DNA of 63,847 nt from an uncultured Acetatifactor sp. (GTDB taxonomy: Bacteria; Bacillota; Clostridia; Lachnospirales; Lachnospiraceae). Below, in pieces: positions 34,601 through 44,642 of this stretch. How positions within the stretch are numbered: the stretch's first letter is position 1; each line of letters opens with the position of its first letter. The stretch spans positions 1 to 63,847 of the forward strand of contig CANQPH010000013.1 of the NCBI GenBank assembly GCA_947625675.1, written 5' to 3'. The notes below the pieces were generated by a model. It made no database searches, was not told the DNA's origin, and was given only the letters and a program-made list of their open reading frames with translations. Made by a program: the position numbers and the translations under genes.

Positions 34601-36091
34601 ATGAGTGAATTTGTGAATCAAAAATCTTTTATATTGAAGGCTTTGTGCCTCCTGTTGTGCGTCTCTCTCCTGTTGCCCTTAGTGGGCTGCGGAAAAACGG
34701 CTCAGGAGGGCACGGGCCGGGAAACCGTTGTCCAGGGCGGAGCGGATGACCTGGGAAGCGGAGAAACGAATGCGGATGTCCCTGGAAGCAAGGAACCGGG
34801 AACAGACGCTTTGGGAACTGGGGAAACAGGTGTCCTGGAGAACTCGGAAACGGTATTCCTCCCCAGAGCGAAAAAGGAATCCCACGTCCTGGAAGAAGAG
34901 GTGCTGGAGGAGGCGGAAGGGTGCTTCCGTTACTTCTGGGATCTGGTTCAGACGGAGGAAGACAGCGGAGCTTACGGGCTGATCCGGGATCGTTATCCCG
35001 GTTCCCGCAACGTGGCCAGCATCGCCTCCACCGGTTTCGGTCTGGCGGCCATCCCTTACGGCATTGAGAAGGGCTGGATCACCTTTGAGGAAGGGGAGGA
35101 AAGGGCGGACAAGACACTGGACACCCTGCTTTCCCTGGAGAATTACAGCGGTTTCCTGTATCACTTCATCAACATGCTGAACGGAAACCGGGGAACCGGA
35201 AGCGAGGTTTCCATCATCGATACGGGCCTGCTGTTGTGCGGGGCCCTTACGGCGGGGGAATACTTCGGCGGCTCCGTGAAGGAAAAGGCCCAGGAGCTCT
35301 ATGACCGGGTGGATTGGAGCTTCTATCTGGATGGGTCCAACAATCTGTTTTACATGAGTTATTCTCCGGAGGACGGCTTCGCCGGACACTGGGATGTCTA
35401 TGGGGAGCAGCTGCTTCTCTATGTGCTGGGAGCGGGGTCATCCACCCATCCCATGGAGAAAAGCACCTATTACGCTTTCCGGCGGCTCCAGGGAAGCTAT
35501 CAGGATTATACCTTCGTGCATTCCTGGTTCGGTTCCATTTTCACCTATCAATATTCTCATGCCTTCGTGGACTTTGAAGGGCTTCGGGATGAAAGAGGGA
35601 CGGACTGGTACGAGAATTCCGTTGCCGCCTCCCTGGCGGCCAGGCAGTACTGCATGGATCAGCAGGAGGAATTCGCCGGTTACGGCCCGGATTCCTGGGG
35701 GCTGACGGCCTGTGACACGCCGGACGGTTACAACGGTTTGCTGGGGGCGCCGCCCTCCGGAACGGACAACCGGGCCCATCAGTCAGAAGGGACCATAGCC
35801 CCGGCGGGGGCCATCGGTTCCATGCCCTTCACTCCCCAGGAGAGCATTGCGGCCCTGAAGCATTATCAAAGCTTCCCCGATCTGGTGGGAGAATACGGTT
35901 TGAAGGATTCCTACAACTTGGACCGGAACTGGTATGATTCGGACTACATCGGCATTGACAAGGGGATTTCCCTTTTGATGATCGCCAATTACGAGAACGG
36001 CTTCATCTGGGATCTTTTCATGCAGAATGCAAACGTGCAGAACGGTCTGGTTCGGCTGGGCTTTACGGCCGGGGCGGAAGAAGCGGAATAA
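34601..36091 (+). CDS. Lipoprotein GH144/PF10091-type glucanase
   Basis: A 496-aa surface lipoprotein. The lipobox is LLPLVGC, followed by a Gly/Glu/Thr-rich linker of about 80 residues. The (alpha/alpha)6 barrel domain has FRYFWDLVQ, SIASTGFGLAAI, EVSIIDTGLLLCGAL, HSWFGSIFTYQYSHAFVDF and GTIAPAGAIGSMPFTP, the PF10091 'glycoamylase' signatures that include GH144 beta-1,2-glucanases and sophorohydrolases. It should cut glucan outside the cell for the binding proteins encoded downstream. No strong ribosome-binding site precedes the ATG. A cytosolic paralogue lies at 52381. Confidence 0.8.
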   Translation: MSEFVNQKSFILKALCLLLCVSLLLPLVGCGKTAQEGTGRETVVQGGADDLGSGETNADVPGSKEPGTDALGTGETGVLENSETVFLPRAKKESHVLEEEVLEEAEGCFRYFWDLVQTEEDSGAYGLIRDRYPGSRNVASIASTGFGLAAIPYGIEKGWITFEEGEERADKTLDTLLSLENYSGFLYHFINMLNGNRGTGSEVSIIDTGLLLCGALTAGEYFGGSVKEKAQELYDRVDWSFYLDGSNNLFYMSYSPEDGFAGHWDVYGEQLLLYVLGAGSSTHPMEKSTYYAFRRLQGSYQDYTFVHSWFGSIFTYQYSHAFVDFEGLRDERGTDWYENSVAASLAARQYCMDQQEEFAGYGPDSWGLTACDTPDGYNGLLGAPPSGTDNRAHQSEGTIAPAGAIGSMPFTPQESIAALKHYQSFPDLVGEYGLKDSYNLDRNWYDSDYIGIDKGISLLMIANYENGFIWDLFMQNANVQNGLVRLGFTAGAEEAE

Positions 36092-36153
36092 ATGCCGCAA
36101 AAAGGCCGGAACAGGTCTGAAAAATGGATTGAAATGCCCGAAAAGGGCTTTTC

Positions 36154-36178
36154 ATTATAAACTTTATAATTAAGGAGG
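36154..36178 (+). promoter_or_regulatory. AT-rich palindrome abutting the binding-protein ribosome site
   Basis: ATTATAAA-C-TTTATAAT is a perfect 8-1-8 palindrome followed by TAAGGAGG, the ribosome-binding site of the next gene. A small GCCC/GGGC-TTTT stem-loop lies just upstream (36136-36152). Either a regulator site or an RNA hairpin controlling translation is possible. Confidence 0.45.
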
Positions 36179-36185
36179 AAACACA

Positions 36186-37670
36186 ATGAAAAAGAAAGTA
36201 TTGGCTTTCGTGTTGACGGCGGCTATGGTCCTCGGTTTGGCGGCCTGCGGCGGCAACGGGGGAAATGGAGGGGGCTCTTCTTCTGTGGGAGGGGCGTCCG
36301 AGAACAAGGTTGAGAGCGAGGCTCCTGCGGGCAATGAGGGAGAATCTAAGGCTCCGGAACAGTCTGCGGCAGGCGGGGAAGAGGCTTCCGGTGACACGGT
36401 CACCCTTCGGTTCGCCAGCTGGGCCCTGGGCACTGCGGAAGAAAACAACCTGGATCGTCAGATGATCGCCGCTTTTGAGGATTCCCATCCCAACATCAAG
36501 ATTGAGATCGCGGAAGACATCACCGGCGACTGGAACGAAGCCCTGAACACTGCGGCAGCGGGCGGCAACCTGCCTGACGTGTCTCTGATCGCAGAGCTGC
36601 CTACGGCGGTGGCCAACGGCTGGGCTCTGAACCTGAATGACCTGATCGCAGAGGATCCCGACTGGAACGGCATTCCGGATTCCCTGAGGGAATCCGGCAC
36701 CTACAACGGCAAGACCTACGGCATTCCCAGCGCCATGCACCTGGCGGGCATCTTCATGAACCTGGATCTCTTTGAAGAGATGAATGCCACGCCCCTGACC
36801 TATGGTTATTCCTGGGACGATTTCATGGCGACAGTGGAAGCCACCCACAATCCTTCCGAAGGAAAGTCGGCCCTCAAGTACGTCAATGACTTCGTGAACT
36901 TCCTGCCCGCTCTTTGGGACGATTCCCAGGGCTGGTATACTTATGACGGAAACCAGATGCATCTGGACAGCGACGTCTTCAAGAGAGCCGTCAAGGAAAC
37001 CAACAACCTGTATTCTTATTCCTGGCCCAGCTTGAGCGAGGAGCAGAAGGCCAAGACCGCCGGTGCGGAAGCCGGAGACTATGACGCCTGGAAGGCGGGC
37101 TATACCGCAATGTGGTATGACGCCACCTACTGCTGCGAAGGTTACGCCAGAGGCGACGTGAACTATGCCGTGGAATTCGTGGCCCTGCCCGGCGGCAAGA
37201 GCGTCATCATTCCCGACTACTGCTTCATCTCCGCCACCACGCAGCATCCCAAGGAAGCCTGGGAGTTCGTGAAGTTCATGTTCTGGGGCGTGGAAGGCAC
37301 CAATGTCCGTATGGACCTGGATGCGGCGGACGACGCTCATTCCTGGACCGCAATGCCCATCACTTCCGACGCAGCTCTGATTACCCGTTATTTTGACGCC
37401 TTCCCCATCGCCGGTGTCAAAGAGGCTTATGAAGGCATGAGCAACGGCACCATCGTGGAAGCCTTCAAGTTCGCCCCTGGATATTCTCTGGCTCGTTGGA
37501 ACGGCACCACCGGCATCACCATCGATGATGCGGAGGCCACCATGGCCACCATCGTGGACAAGTGCATCGCCGGGACCCTGTCTATCGATGACTATGCTTC
37601 TCAGCTGAACACTCTGGCCAACGGATTCATTGCCGCAGAGAGAGAAGCGATCGATGCGAAGACCAAGTAA
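36186..37670 (+). CDS. ABC sugar-binding lipoprotein (SBP 1)
   Basis: A 494-aa extracellular solute-binding protein, family 1. The lipobox VLGLAAC is followed by a Gly/Ser/Glu linker and then the binding domain (TLRFASWALGTAEENNLDRQ, WDDFMATVE, GYTAMWYDATYC). It presumably captures oligosaccharides released by the lipoprotein glucanase and passes them to a CUT1-type permease pair. A strong intercistronic hairpin follows, the usual way to raise binding-protein expression over permease expression. Confidence 0.88.
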   Translation: MKKKVLAFVLTAAMVLGLAACGGNGGNGGGSSSVGGASENKVESEAPAGNEGESKAPEQSAAGGEEASGDTVTLRFASWALGTAEENNLDRQMIAAFEDSHPNIKIEIAEDITGDWNEALNTAAAGGNLPDVSLIAELPTAVANGWALNLNDLIAEDPDWNGIPDSLRESGTYNGKTYGIPSAMHLAGIFMNLDLFEEMNATPLTYGYSWDDFMATVEATHNPSEGKSALKYVNDFVNFLPALWDDSQGWYTYDGNQMHLDSDVFKRAVKETNNLYSYSWPSLSEEQKAKTAGAEAGDYDAWKAGYTAMWYDATYCCEGYARGDVNYAVEFVALPGGKSVIIPDYCFISATTQHPKEAWEFVKFMFWGVEGTNVRMDLDAADDAHSWTAMPITSDAALITRYFDAFPIAGVKEAYEGMSNGTIVEAFKFAPGYSLARWNGTTGITIDDAEATMATIVDKCIAGTLSIDDYASQLNTLANGFIAAEREAIDAKTK

Positions 37671-37704
37671 GGCCTGATCGTAACTTTTTGAAATCATGAT
37701 GCAG

Positions 37705-37747
37705 AAGCTCAAGGGCCAAAAGGCCTGCAACCTTTTGGCCCGAGCTT
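37705..37747 (+). promoter_or_regulatory. Intercistronic stem-loop after SBP 1
   Basis: AAGCTC..GGGCCAAAAGG pairs with CCTTTTGGCCC.GAGCTT: an 11-bp GC-rich stem plus a 6-bp outer stem, without a T run. It is likely an mRNA 3'-end stabiliser. Confidence 0.75.
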
Positions 37748-37834
37748 ATATTAGGGATGATCTGCCTTGGGAGCGCCGCAGTTCATCAAAGTCACCCTGG
37801 GGATTGGCCCCACGCTCCGGATTGGGGATTTAGT

Positions 37835-40753
37835 ATGGCAAACGGAAAAAAGTGGATCAAAAGTCTGATCTTAGCGCTTGCACTGGCCTGGTCTGCAGGA
37901 ACCTGTGCCTTTGCGGCGGAAAATATCGTGGAAGACGCCTATCAGGAGACTTTGACGATCTGGGAAAAAGAAGGCGCAAAGCGGGCGGAGGGGCAATCCC
38001 TGGATTTCCTGCCTGCGGAAGCTTCCTCTGCCAGGCCCGTGTCTGCGGAGGAAGCCTATGGTTATGGAAAGGAGGCCCTGCTGCTGGAGACGGGAGATAC
38101 CGCCGTCTTCACGGTGGATGCGGCGCAGGCGGGCCTCTATGCGATTCAAATGGATTATTATTGTCTGGCCAAACAGGCGGTGTCCCACACCATCGGCCTG
38201 AAGGTGAATGGGGAATATCCTTTTTCGGAAGCCAGGGAGCTGGTGCTGGAACAACTGTATGACACGGAGGAATATCCTTTTCGCCTGGACCGCAACGGCA
38301 ACGAGATCACGCCGGACACCATGCTCCGCTATGAATGGCAGTCGAAGCTCCTGAGGGCCATCGCCCAGGGAGAGACTCAATATCTGCTGTTCTATCTGGA
38401 GCAGGGGAAAAATGAGATTCAAGTCACCATGCAGAAGGCTTCCGTCCTTTTGGGGGACGTGAAGGCGGTCTCCGTGGAAGAACCCATGGATTATGAAGCC
38501 TATCTGGCTTCTCATCCGCAAGCCCCCAGCGCAGGGGCGGTGCTGTCCATAGAGGCGGAACGGATTTCCTATAAAAATACCACCTCCGCCAGACCGGTGG
38601 CGACCAGGGACGTGGAAGTCACCCCTTACGTGCCCAACACCAAACTGATGAGCATCATCGGCGGGGATACCTGGACGGAGAACGGGCAGACCCTCTATTA
38701 CGAAGTGGAGGTGACGGAGCCCGGCTGGTATTATCTGGGCTTGAAATACAAGCAAAATCAAAAAGAAAACACGGTGGTCCGCAGGACCATTACCATAGAC
38801 GGGGCCCTGCCCTTTGCGGAAGCGGCGGGCGTCCCCTTTGACAGCTCTTCGGACTGGACCATCCAGGATGCGGGACGGGACGGAGAAGCCTACCAGTTCT
38901 ATCTGGACAAAGGGACTCACGTGATCGGCCTGGAGGCGGACAGCACGGGCATGGTTCCCATCGAAAACCGGATTTCCAGCGAGCTGGATCTGATTGCGGA
39001 CATCACGGTGGAGATCAAGAAGATCACGGGCGGAAGCGACGACGTGAACCGGGACTGGGAGATCCTGACCTATATCCCCGATTTGACGGAAAAGCTTTAC
39101 GCCATTGCGGGAGAGCTGGAAGAAGTTCGGGGGGAAATGGTTGCCCTCAACCTGGGGGATGAAGGCAACAAGGACATTTCCAACCTGAAGATCATCGTGG
39201 ACAGGCTGCGGGCCTTCGCAGAGGATCCCGACGAGCTGCCCAATCATCTGGCTTCTTTTTCGGAAGGTGCGGGAAGCGTGTCCCAGATGCTGGGCGAGAT
39301 CCTGGACAGCATCCAGAAAAGTCCCCTTACCATGGATGCCATCTATCTGCATCAGGAGGGCGGCGAACTGCCCAAGTTCAAGGCCGGTATTTTCCGGAAA
39401 TTCCTGGAAGAGTTCAATTTCTTCCTGGATGACCTTTTGGGCGGAAGGGAAGAAGAGGAAGAAGAGGACCTCATGACCATAGACATCTGGGTCAACCGGG
39501 CCATCACCTATGTGAACGAGATGCAGACCATGACGGACGCCTATTTCACGCCGGAGACGGGGATCAAGGTGAATTTCTCCGTGATGAAGGATGAGAGCAA
39601 GCTGGTCCTGGCCAACACCACCAACAGCCAGCCGGATGCGGCCCTGGGACTTTCGGCCCATCTGCCCTACGATCTGGCCATCCGCGGGGTGCTGGCGGAC
39701 TTGAGACAATTCGAGGGCTTTGAGGAAACGGCTTCTCAGTTCCTGCCGGGTTCCCTGTTGATTCATACTTACGGGGACGGGATCTACGCCTTGCCGGAAA
39801 CCCAGGATTTCTACGTCCTGTTTTACCGGACGGATCTGTGCGAGGCCCTGAACATCACGCCTCCGGACACCTGGGAGGAAGTGCTGGGCATCCTGCCGGT
39901 GCTGCAGCGCTATGGGATGAATTTCTACATTCCCCTGGCTTCCTCCAGTTCCTTCAAGACCTTTTCCATGACTTTGCCCTTCTTCCTGCAGTATGGAGGC
40001 TCCATTTATCAGGAAGATGGCATGAGCGTGGCGGTGAACGATGAAAACGGCCTTGCCGCCATGAAGTTCATGACGGATCTGTTTACCATTTACGGCCTGC
40101 CCACGGAGGTGGCTGACTTCTATCAGTCCTTCCGGAACGGCGTGATCCCCATGGGGGTTTCCAACTACAGCACGTACCTGAAGCTGAACGCCGCTGCGGC
40201 GGAACTCTCCGGCAAGTGGAAGATCACGGTGATGCCGGGGGTACAGAATGCGGAAGGCCAGGTGGAGAGATGGTCTACCGGCGCCGGGACCGGAGCCGCC
40301 ATTTTCGCCAAATCCGACAAACAGGAGGCGGCCTGGAAATTCCTGAAATGGTGGACCTCGGAAGAGACCCAGAGCCGTTTCGGCACCCAGATCCAGCTTT
40401 TGTACGGCGACACCTATATGTGGAACACCGCCAATGTGAAGGCCTTTTCGGAGCTTCCCATTGCAGAGGCGGACAAGGAAGTGATCATGGATCAGTGGCA
40501 GTGGCTCCAGGAGTTCATCAAGACTCCCGCCAGCTACATGATCGAAAGGGAGCTTTCCAACGTCTGGAACTCCGTGGTGTTCAACGGGGAAAATGTCCGA
40601 AGCGCCCTGGATGACGCTTCCATCCTGATGAACCAGGAGCTCGGCCGCAAGTGGGAGGAATTCGGTTACATGGAAAACGGTAAGGTGGTCAAGCCTTATC
40701 GGATTCCGTCCATTGAGTTGATAGAGGGGTGGGTGAAGGAAGATGAGAAATAA
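37835..40753 (+). CDS. Multidomain secreted ABC binding protein (SBP 2)
   Basis: About 972 aa. It has a Sec signal peptide ending ...CAFA-AEN (no proper lipobox), two beta-rich segments in the first 330 residues that look like carbohydrate-binding modules (repeated [22 protein letters not shown] motifs), and a helical linker with an acidic EEEEED stretch. From about residue 550 it is a complete family 1 solute-binding domain ([17 protein letters not shown]...). The start at 37835 follows GGGGATT and gives the signal peptide. The first permease gene overlaps its end. Fusing glycan-binding modules to a binding protein suggests capture of a polymer at the surface; how it is retained is unclear. 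Confidence 0.75.
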   Translation: MANGKKWIKSLILALALAWSAGTCAFAAENIVEDAYQETLTIWEKEGAKRAEGQSLDFLPAEASSARPVSAEEAYGYGKEALLLETGDTAVFTVDAAQAGLYAIQMDYYCLAKQAVSHTIGLKVNGEYPFSEARELVLEQLYDTEEYPFRLDRNGNEITPDTMLRYEWQSKLLRAIAQGETQYLLFYLEQGKNEIQVTMQKASVLLGDVKAVSVEEPMDYEAYLASHPQAPSAGAVLSIEAERISYKNTTSARPVATRDVEVTPYVPNTKLMSIIGGDTWTENGQTLYYEVEVTEPGWYYLGLKYKQNQKENTVVRRTITIDGALPFAEAAGVPFDSSSDWTIQDAGRDGEAYQFYLDKGTHVIGLEADSTGMVPIENRISSELDLIADITVEIKKITGGSDDVNRDWEILTYIPDLTEKLYAIAGELEEVRGEMVALNLGDEGNKDISNLKIIVDRLRAFAEDPDELPNHLASFSEGAGSVSQMLGEILDSIQKSPLTMDAIYLHQEGGELPKFKAGIFRKFLEEFNFFLDDLLGGREEEEEEDLMTIDIWVNRAITYVNEMQTMTDAYFTPETGIKVNFSVMKDESKLVLANTTNSQPDAALGLSAHLPYDLAIRGVLADLRQFEGFEETASQFLPGSLLIHTYGDGIYALPETQDFYVLFYRTDLCEALNITPPDTWEEVLGILPVLQRYGMNFYIPLASSSSFKTFSMTLPFFLQYGGSIYQEDGMSVAVNDENGLAAMKFMTDLFTIYGLPTEVADFYQSFRNGVIPMGVSNYSTYLKLNAAAAELSGKWKITVMPGVQNAEGQVERWSTGAGTGAAIFAKSDKQEAAWKFLKWWTSEETQSRFGTQIQLLYGDTYMWNTANVKAFSELPIAEADKEVIMDQWQWLQEFIKTPASYMIERELSNVWNSVVFNGENVRSALDDASILMNQELGRKWEEFGYMENGKVVKPYRIPSIELIEGWVKEDEK

Positions 40754-41648
40754 ATTTGCGGAATGGAGAAGAAGAGAAGGAGGGGCCTATCTGTTCCTGG
40801 CCCCGTACCTGGTCCTGTTTACCGTATTTATCGTTCTGCCCGTGGGTCTGTCCATGCTCCTGTCCTTCACGGACTTCGACTCTGTGAACTTTCCCCATTG
40901 GGTGGGATTGAAAAACTATATTTCCCTGTTTACCTCGGATGCGGTGTTCATGCAGTACGTGCTGCCCAACACTTTGAAGTTTTCCCTGATCGCAGGGCCC
41001 CTGGGTTATATCCTGTCCTTCTTGATGGCCTGGATGCTGGCCCAGATCCCCAAGAAGCCCAGGACGGTGCTGGCGCTGATCCTGTATTCCCCTTCCATGA
41101 CCAGCGGCGTGGCCATGACGGTCATCTGGAAAGTGCTCTTCAACGGGGATCAGACGGGGTACCTGAACAGCATCCTGCTGAACTGGGGATTTTTGCGGGA
41201 GCCCATCCAGTGGCTCCAGTCCACGGAATGGCTGATGCCGGTGATGATCCTCGTAACCCTCTGGTCCAGTATGGGCGTGGGTTTCCTGGCCATGCTGGCG
41301 GGCATCCTGGACGTGGACCAGGAAATGTACGAGGCCGGTTATATCGACGGGGTGAAAAACCGTTTCCAGGAGATCATCTACATCACCATCCCGTCCCTGA
41401 AGCCCCAGATGCTGTTCGGCGCCGTGATGGCGGTGGTGAACACCTTCCAGGCCGGAGCCATCGGCGTGACCCTGTCCGGTTCCAACCCCACGCCCCAGTA
41501 TGCGGGCCAGCTGGTGCTGAACCATATCGAGGACTACGGGTTCCTGCGGTATGAGATGGGCTATGCCAGCGCCACTTCCGTGGTATTGCTTCTGTTGATC
41601 CTGGTGAGTTCCAAGGCCGTCTTCCGTTTGTTCGGGGACAAAGATTGA
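40743..41648 (+). CDS. CUT1 ABC permease, MalF-like (pair A)
   Basis: A 301-aa permease with six hydrophobic segments and the EAA loop [26 protein letters not shown]. It starts inside the SBP 2 gene (11-nt overlap), so translation is coupled. It partners with the next gene. Confidence 0.9.
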   Translation: MRNKFAEWRRREGGAYLFLAPYLVLFTVFIVLPVGLSMLLSFTDFDSVNFPHWVGLKNYISLFTSDAVFMQYVLPNTLKFSLIAGPLGYILSFLMAWMLAQIPKKPRTVLALILYSPSMTSGVAMTVIWKVLFNGDQTGYLNSILLNWGFLREPIQWLQSTEWLMPVMILVTLWSSMGVGFLAMLAGILDVDQEMYEAGYIDGVKNRFQEIIYITIPSLKPQMLFGAVMAVVNTFQAGAIGVTLSGSNPTPQYAGQLVLNHIEDYGFLRYEMGYASATSVVLLLLILVSSKAVFRLFGDKD

Positions 41649-41664
41649 GAAGGAGGGAAGAGTT

Positions 41665-42537
41665 ATGGCGTCCATACAAGGAAAAAAGATGAATCCTACC
41701 GGATTCCACAAAAGCCAGATCAAGTTTTATCTGGTGCTGATCCCCATGGCGATTCTCACGGGTCTGCCTATCGTGTTTATTTTCTCCCAGGCCCTGAAGC
41801 CGCTGGATGAGCTGTACCTGTACCCTCCCCGGTTTTTCGTGAGCAATCCTTCCTTTTCCAGTTTTCGGAAATTGTTTGAGGCCATGAATAATTCGGAGGT
41901 GCCCATTTACCGTTACTTTTACAACAGCTTCCTCTCCACCTTCCTGACGGTGGTCTGCACGGTGTTCATCACCGCTTTTGCGGCATATGCCCTGTCCAAA
42001 AAGGATTTTAAGGCCAAGAACCTGATTTTCAGCATCAATACCACCGCTCTGATGTTCGTGGGTGCGGCGGTGCGGATCCCCAGGTACCTGATCACTTATG
42101 AGATCGGCCTGATAGACAATTTCGCCGTGCACATCGTGCCGGCCCTGGCCATGCCCGTGGGGTTGTTCCTGGTGAAGCAGTTCATGGATCAGATTCCCAA
42201 CGAGCTGCTGGAGGCGGCGAAGATCGACGGGGCCACCGACTGGTACACTTTTATCCGGATCGTGGTTCCCCTGTCCCGTTCCTCCCTGGCCACGGTGGTG
42301 ATCCTCACCTTCCAGGCCGCCTGGAACTCCGTGGAAGCCAGCGAACTGTATCTGAATCACGATAACCTGAAAACCTTCGCCTACTACATGTCCACTCTGA
42401 CCACCACGGGCAACGACGTGGCGGGCATCGGCATGGCGGCGGCGGCCACCCTGATCATGTTTATCCCGAACCTGGTGATCTTCATCTTCATGCAGAACAA
42501 CGTGATGAGCACTATGGCCCATTCCGGGATCAAGTAA
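41665..42537 (+). CDS. CUT1 ABC permease, MalG-like (pair A)
   Basis: A 290-aa permease with six hydrophobic segments and the EAA loop LEAAKIDGATDWYTFIRIVVPLS. AAGGAGGGAAGAG precedes the ATG. No ATP-binding subunit gene lies in the locus, so a shared MsmK/UgpC-type ATPase encoded elsewhere probably powers it, as is common for Bacillota CUT1 systems. Confidence 0.9.
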   Translation: MASIQGKKMNPTGFHKSQIKFYLVLIPMAILTGLPIVFIFSQALKPLDELYLYPPRFFVSNPSFSSFRKLFEAMNNSEVPIYRYFYNSFLSTFLTVVCTVFITAFAAYALSKKDFKAKNLIFSINTTALMFVGAAVRIPRYLITYEIGLIDNFAVHIVPALAMPVGLFLVKQFMDQIPNELLEAAKIDGATDWYTFIRIVVPLSRSSLATVVILTFQAAWNSVEASELYLNHDNLKTFAYYMSTLTTTGNDVAGIGMAAAATLIMFIPNLVIFIFMQNNVMSTMAHSGIK

Positions 42538-42620
42538 ACCGGAGCCGCAGGAAAGCAGCGGAAACGGCGGGGTGCAAGGATGGCAAAGAGCGGCGCGGTG
42601 AGGCGCAGATGGGAGCGAGA

Positions 42621-44642
42621 ATGAAGCGCTTTGGAGCAAGATGCGGCATATGCATCATGATGATATTGGGGATGCTCCTGCCCGGGATCCGGGCAGAGGC
42701 CGAGACTCCCTATTATACCTGGACGGAGGGGCCGGGGAATTTCGTGGTTCATACTCAGGACGCCTATCGTCCGGGAGAGATGATGGAACCGGGACTGAAA
42801 AATCCGGAGGATATTTTCCTCAAGGATGGATTGATGTACGTGGCGGATACCGGCAATTCCCGGATCCTGGTGATGCAGGGGGAGGAGATCCTGCGGGAGA
42901 TCACCAGCGAGGAAATGATTTCCCCCACCGGCCTGTCCGTTACGGAGGACGGCATTTACGTGGCCGATTTCGACAAAAAGGAAATTTTGGTGTTTGATCT
43001 GGAAGGGAACCTGCGTCAGCAGATCGGCAGGCCAGACGAGGCCATCTTCGGGAGTAAGACGGATTTCTCCCCGGTGAAGGTCAGCGTGGACAAAAGAGGG
43101 AACCTGTACGTGGTTTCCCAGGGTTCCACCTCCGGCGTGATGCAGATGAGCCTGGAGGGAGATTTCCTGGGGTATTTCGGTTCCAACCGTACCAACACCT
43201 CCCTGACCATGATCCTGCAGAGGACCTTTTTCACCCAGGAGCAGCTGGATCAGTTGTTCAAAAACGTGCCCTCCAGCGTGTACAACATCGACGTAGATGA
43301 TCTGGGACTGATGTACACGGTGACCCAGGGCAGCGGGGCGGACAAGCAGGGACAGAGCATCCGGAAGCTTTCCATTGCGGGAGCGGACCTGATCAGCCCC
43401 TACGTGACCAGCATTTATTTCATGGACGTGGCGGTGGACCGCCGTCTGAACATTTATGCGGTGGATTCCTACGGCACCATTTACGAATATGACAGCTACG
43501 GCAATTTCATCTTCGCCTTCGGCTACGAGGATTCCGGCATGCAGAGAAAGGGCCTGATCGCAGATCCCGTGGCCATCGACGTGTCCGACGAGGGCGTGAT
43601 CTATGTGCTGGACAAGGGTAAAGGCGTGATCCAGACCTACGTGCCGGTGGAATTTGCGGAAATGGTCCACGAAGGCTTGAGCGACTACATGGACGGGCGG
43701 TACCAGGAAGCGGAGGCCACTTGGCTGGAGATCAACCGCCGCAACACTTCCTTTCTGTTCGCCTATGAGGCCCTGGCCAAGGCCAGCTTCAAGCGGCAGG
43801 ATTATGCCCAGGCCATGGATTATTACGAGACGGCGGGCAATGTTTCCGGTTATTCCCAGGCCTTCTGGTATTCCAGAAATGAATGGATCGAGGACAATCT
43901 GACCTGGGTGATCCTGTTGATCGCAGCCCTGGTGCTTTTGTGGATGGTGATCAAGAGGCTGGATCGGAAGAAGGGCTTTTTGAAGCCCCTGCGGGATCTG
44001 GGCGGGAGGATCAAGTCCCTGACCCTGGTGCGGCAGCTGGGCCTGACCGGGCAGATGCTCCGGAATCCTTTTGACGGCTATTATCGGATCCATTACCGGG
44101 AGGAGACGGGCGTCCTGGCCTCCACCCTGTTGTATCTCTGGCTGATCATCCTGCAGATCACGGACCTGTACGTCACCAGTTACCTGTTCAACCAGACCAA
44201 TCCGGTGTACGTGAGCCTGCCCAACCTGATCGGAAGGATTCTGCTGCCGCTTCTGCTGTTCGTGGTCTGCAACTACCTGGTCAGCACGGTGTCCGGAGGA
44301 GAAGGAAAGTTCAAGCATGTGTACTGCGGCGCGATTTACGCCCTTTCCCCTTATCTGCTTTTGATGCTGCCCCTGCAGATCATTTCCAATGTGCTGACGG
44401 AGAATGAGAGCTTTCTTTACTCCTTCGGGCAGACCTTCATTATCTGCTGGTGTGCGGTGCTCCTTTATTTGATGGTGCAGGAGGTTCATGTGTTCACCAT
44501 TTCCCAGACGGTGAAGAATCTCTGCGTGACTTTGGTAACCATGGGATTGTTCTTGCTGGCCGCATTCACGCTCTACCTCCTGGGCACGCAGCTCTGGGAA
44601 TTCCTGGTCAGCATTTATAAGGAGGTGGCGATCCGTGTATAA
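42621..44642 (+). CDS. NHL-repeat/Yip1-type membrane protein
   Basis: About 673 aa. A signal peptide (MILGMLLPGIRAEA) is followed by an extracytoplasmic beta-propeller with NHL-like blades (GLMYVADTGNSRILVM, DGIYVADFDKKEILVFDLEGN, LNIYAVDSYGTIYEYDSYGNF, GVIYVLDKGKGVIQTY). Then come a short TPR-like pair (YQEAEATWLEINRRN, YAQAMDYYETAG), one helix near 430 and a Yip1-type five-helix membrane domain. ATG 42621 is chosen (GGAGCGAGA upstream); an ATG 12 nt earlier is weaker. Such proteins recur beside DUF5696 and sugar permease genes in Clostridia and Paenibacillus. Its role is unknown; a scaffold or sensor for the transporter is a guess. Confidence 0.75.
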   Translation: MKRFGARCGICIMMILGMLLPGIRAEAETPYYTWTEGPGNFVVHTQDAYRPGEMMEPGLKNPEDIFLKDGLMYVADTGNSRILVMQGEEILREITSEEMISPTGLSVTEDGIYVADFDKKEILVFDLEGNLRQQIGRPDEAIFGSKTDFSPVKVSVDKRGNLYVVSQGSTSGVMQMSLEGDFLGYFGSNRTNTSLTMILQRTFFTQEQLDQLFKNVPSSVYNIDVDDLGLMYTVTQGSGADKQGQSIRKLSIAGADLISPYVTSIYFMDVAVDRRLNIYAVDSYGTIYEYDSYGNFIFAFGYEDSGMQRKGLIADPVAIDVSDEGVIYVLDKGKGVIQTYVPVEFAEMVHEGLSDYMDGRYQEAEATWLEINRRNTSFLFAYEALAKASFKRQDYAQAMDYYETAGNVSGYSQAFWYSRNEWIEDNLTWVILLIAALVLLWMVIKRLDRKKGFLKPLRDLGGRIKSLTLVRQLGLTGQMLRNPFDGYYRIHYREETGVLASTLLYLWLIILQITDLYVTSYLFNQTNPVYVSLPNLIGRILLPLLLFVVCNYLVSTVSGGEGKFKHVYCGAIYALSPYLLLMLPLQIISNVLTENESFLYSFGQTFIICWCAVLLYLMVQEVHVFTISQTVKNLCVTLVTMGLFLLAAFTLYLLGTQLWEFLVSIYKEVAIRV

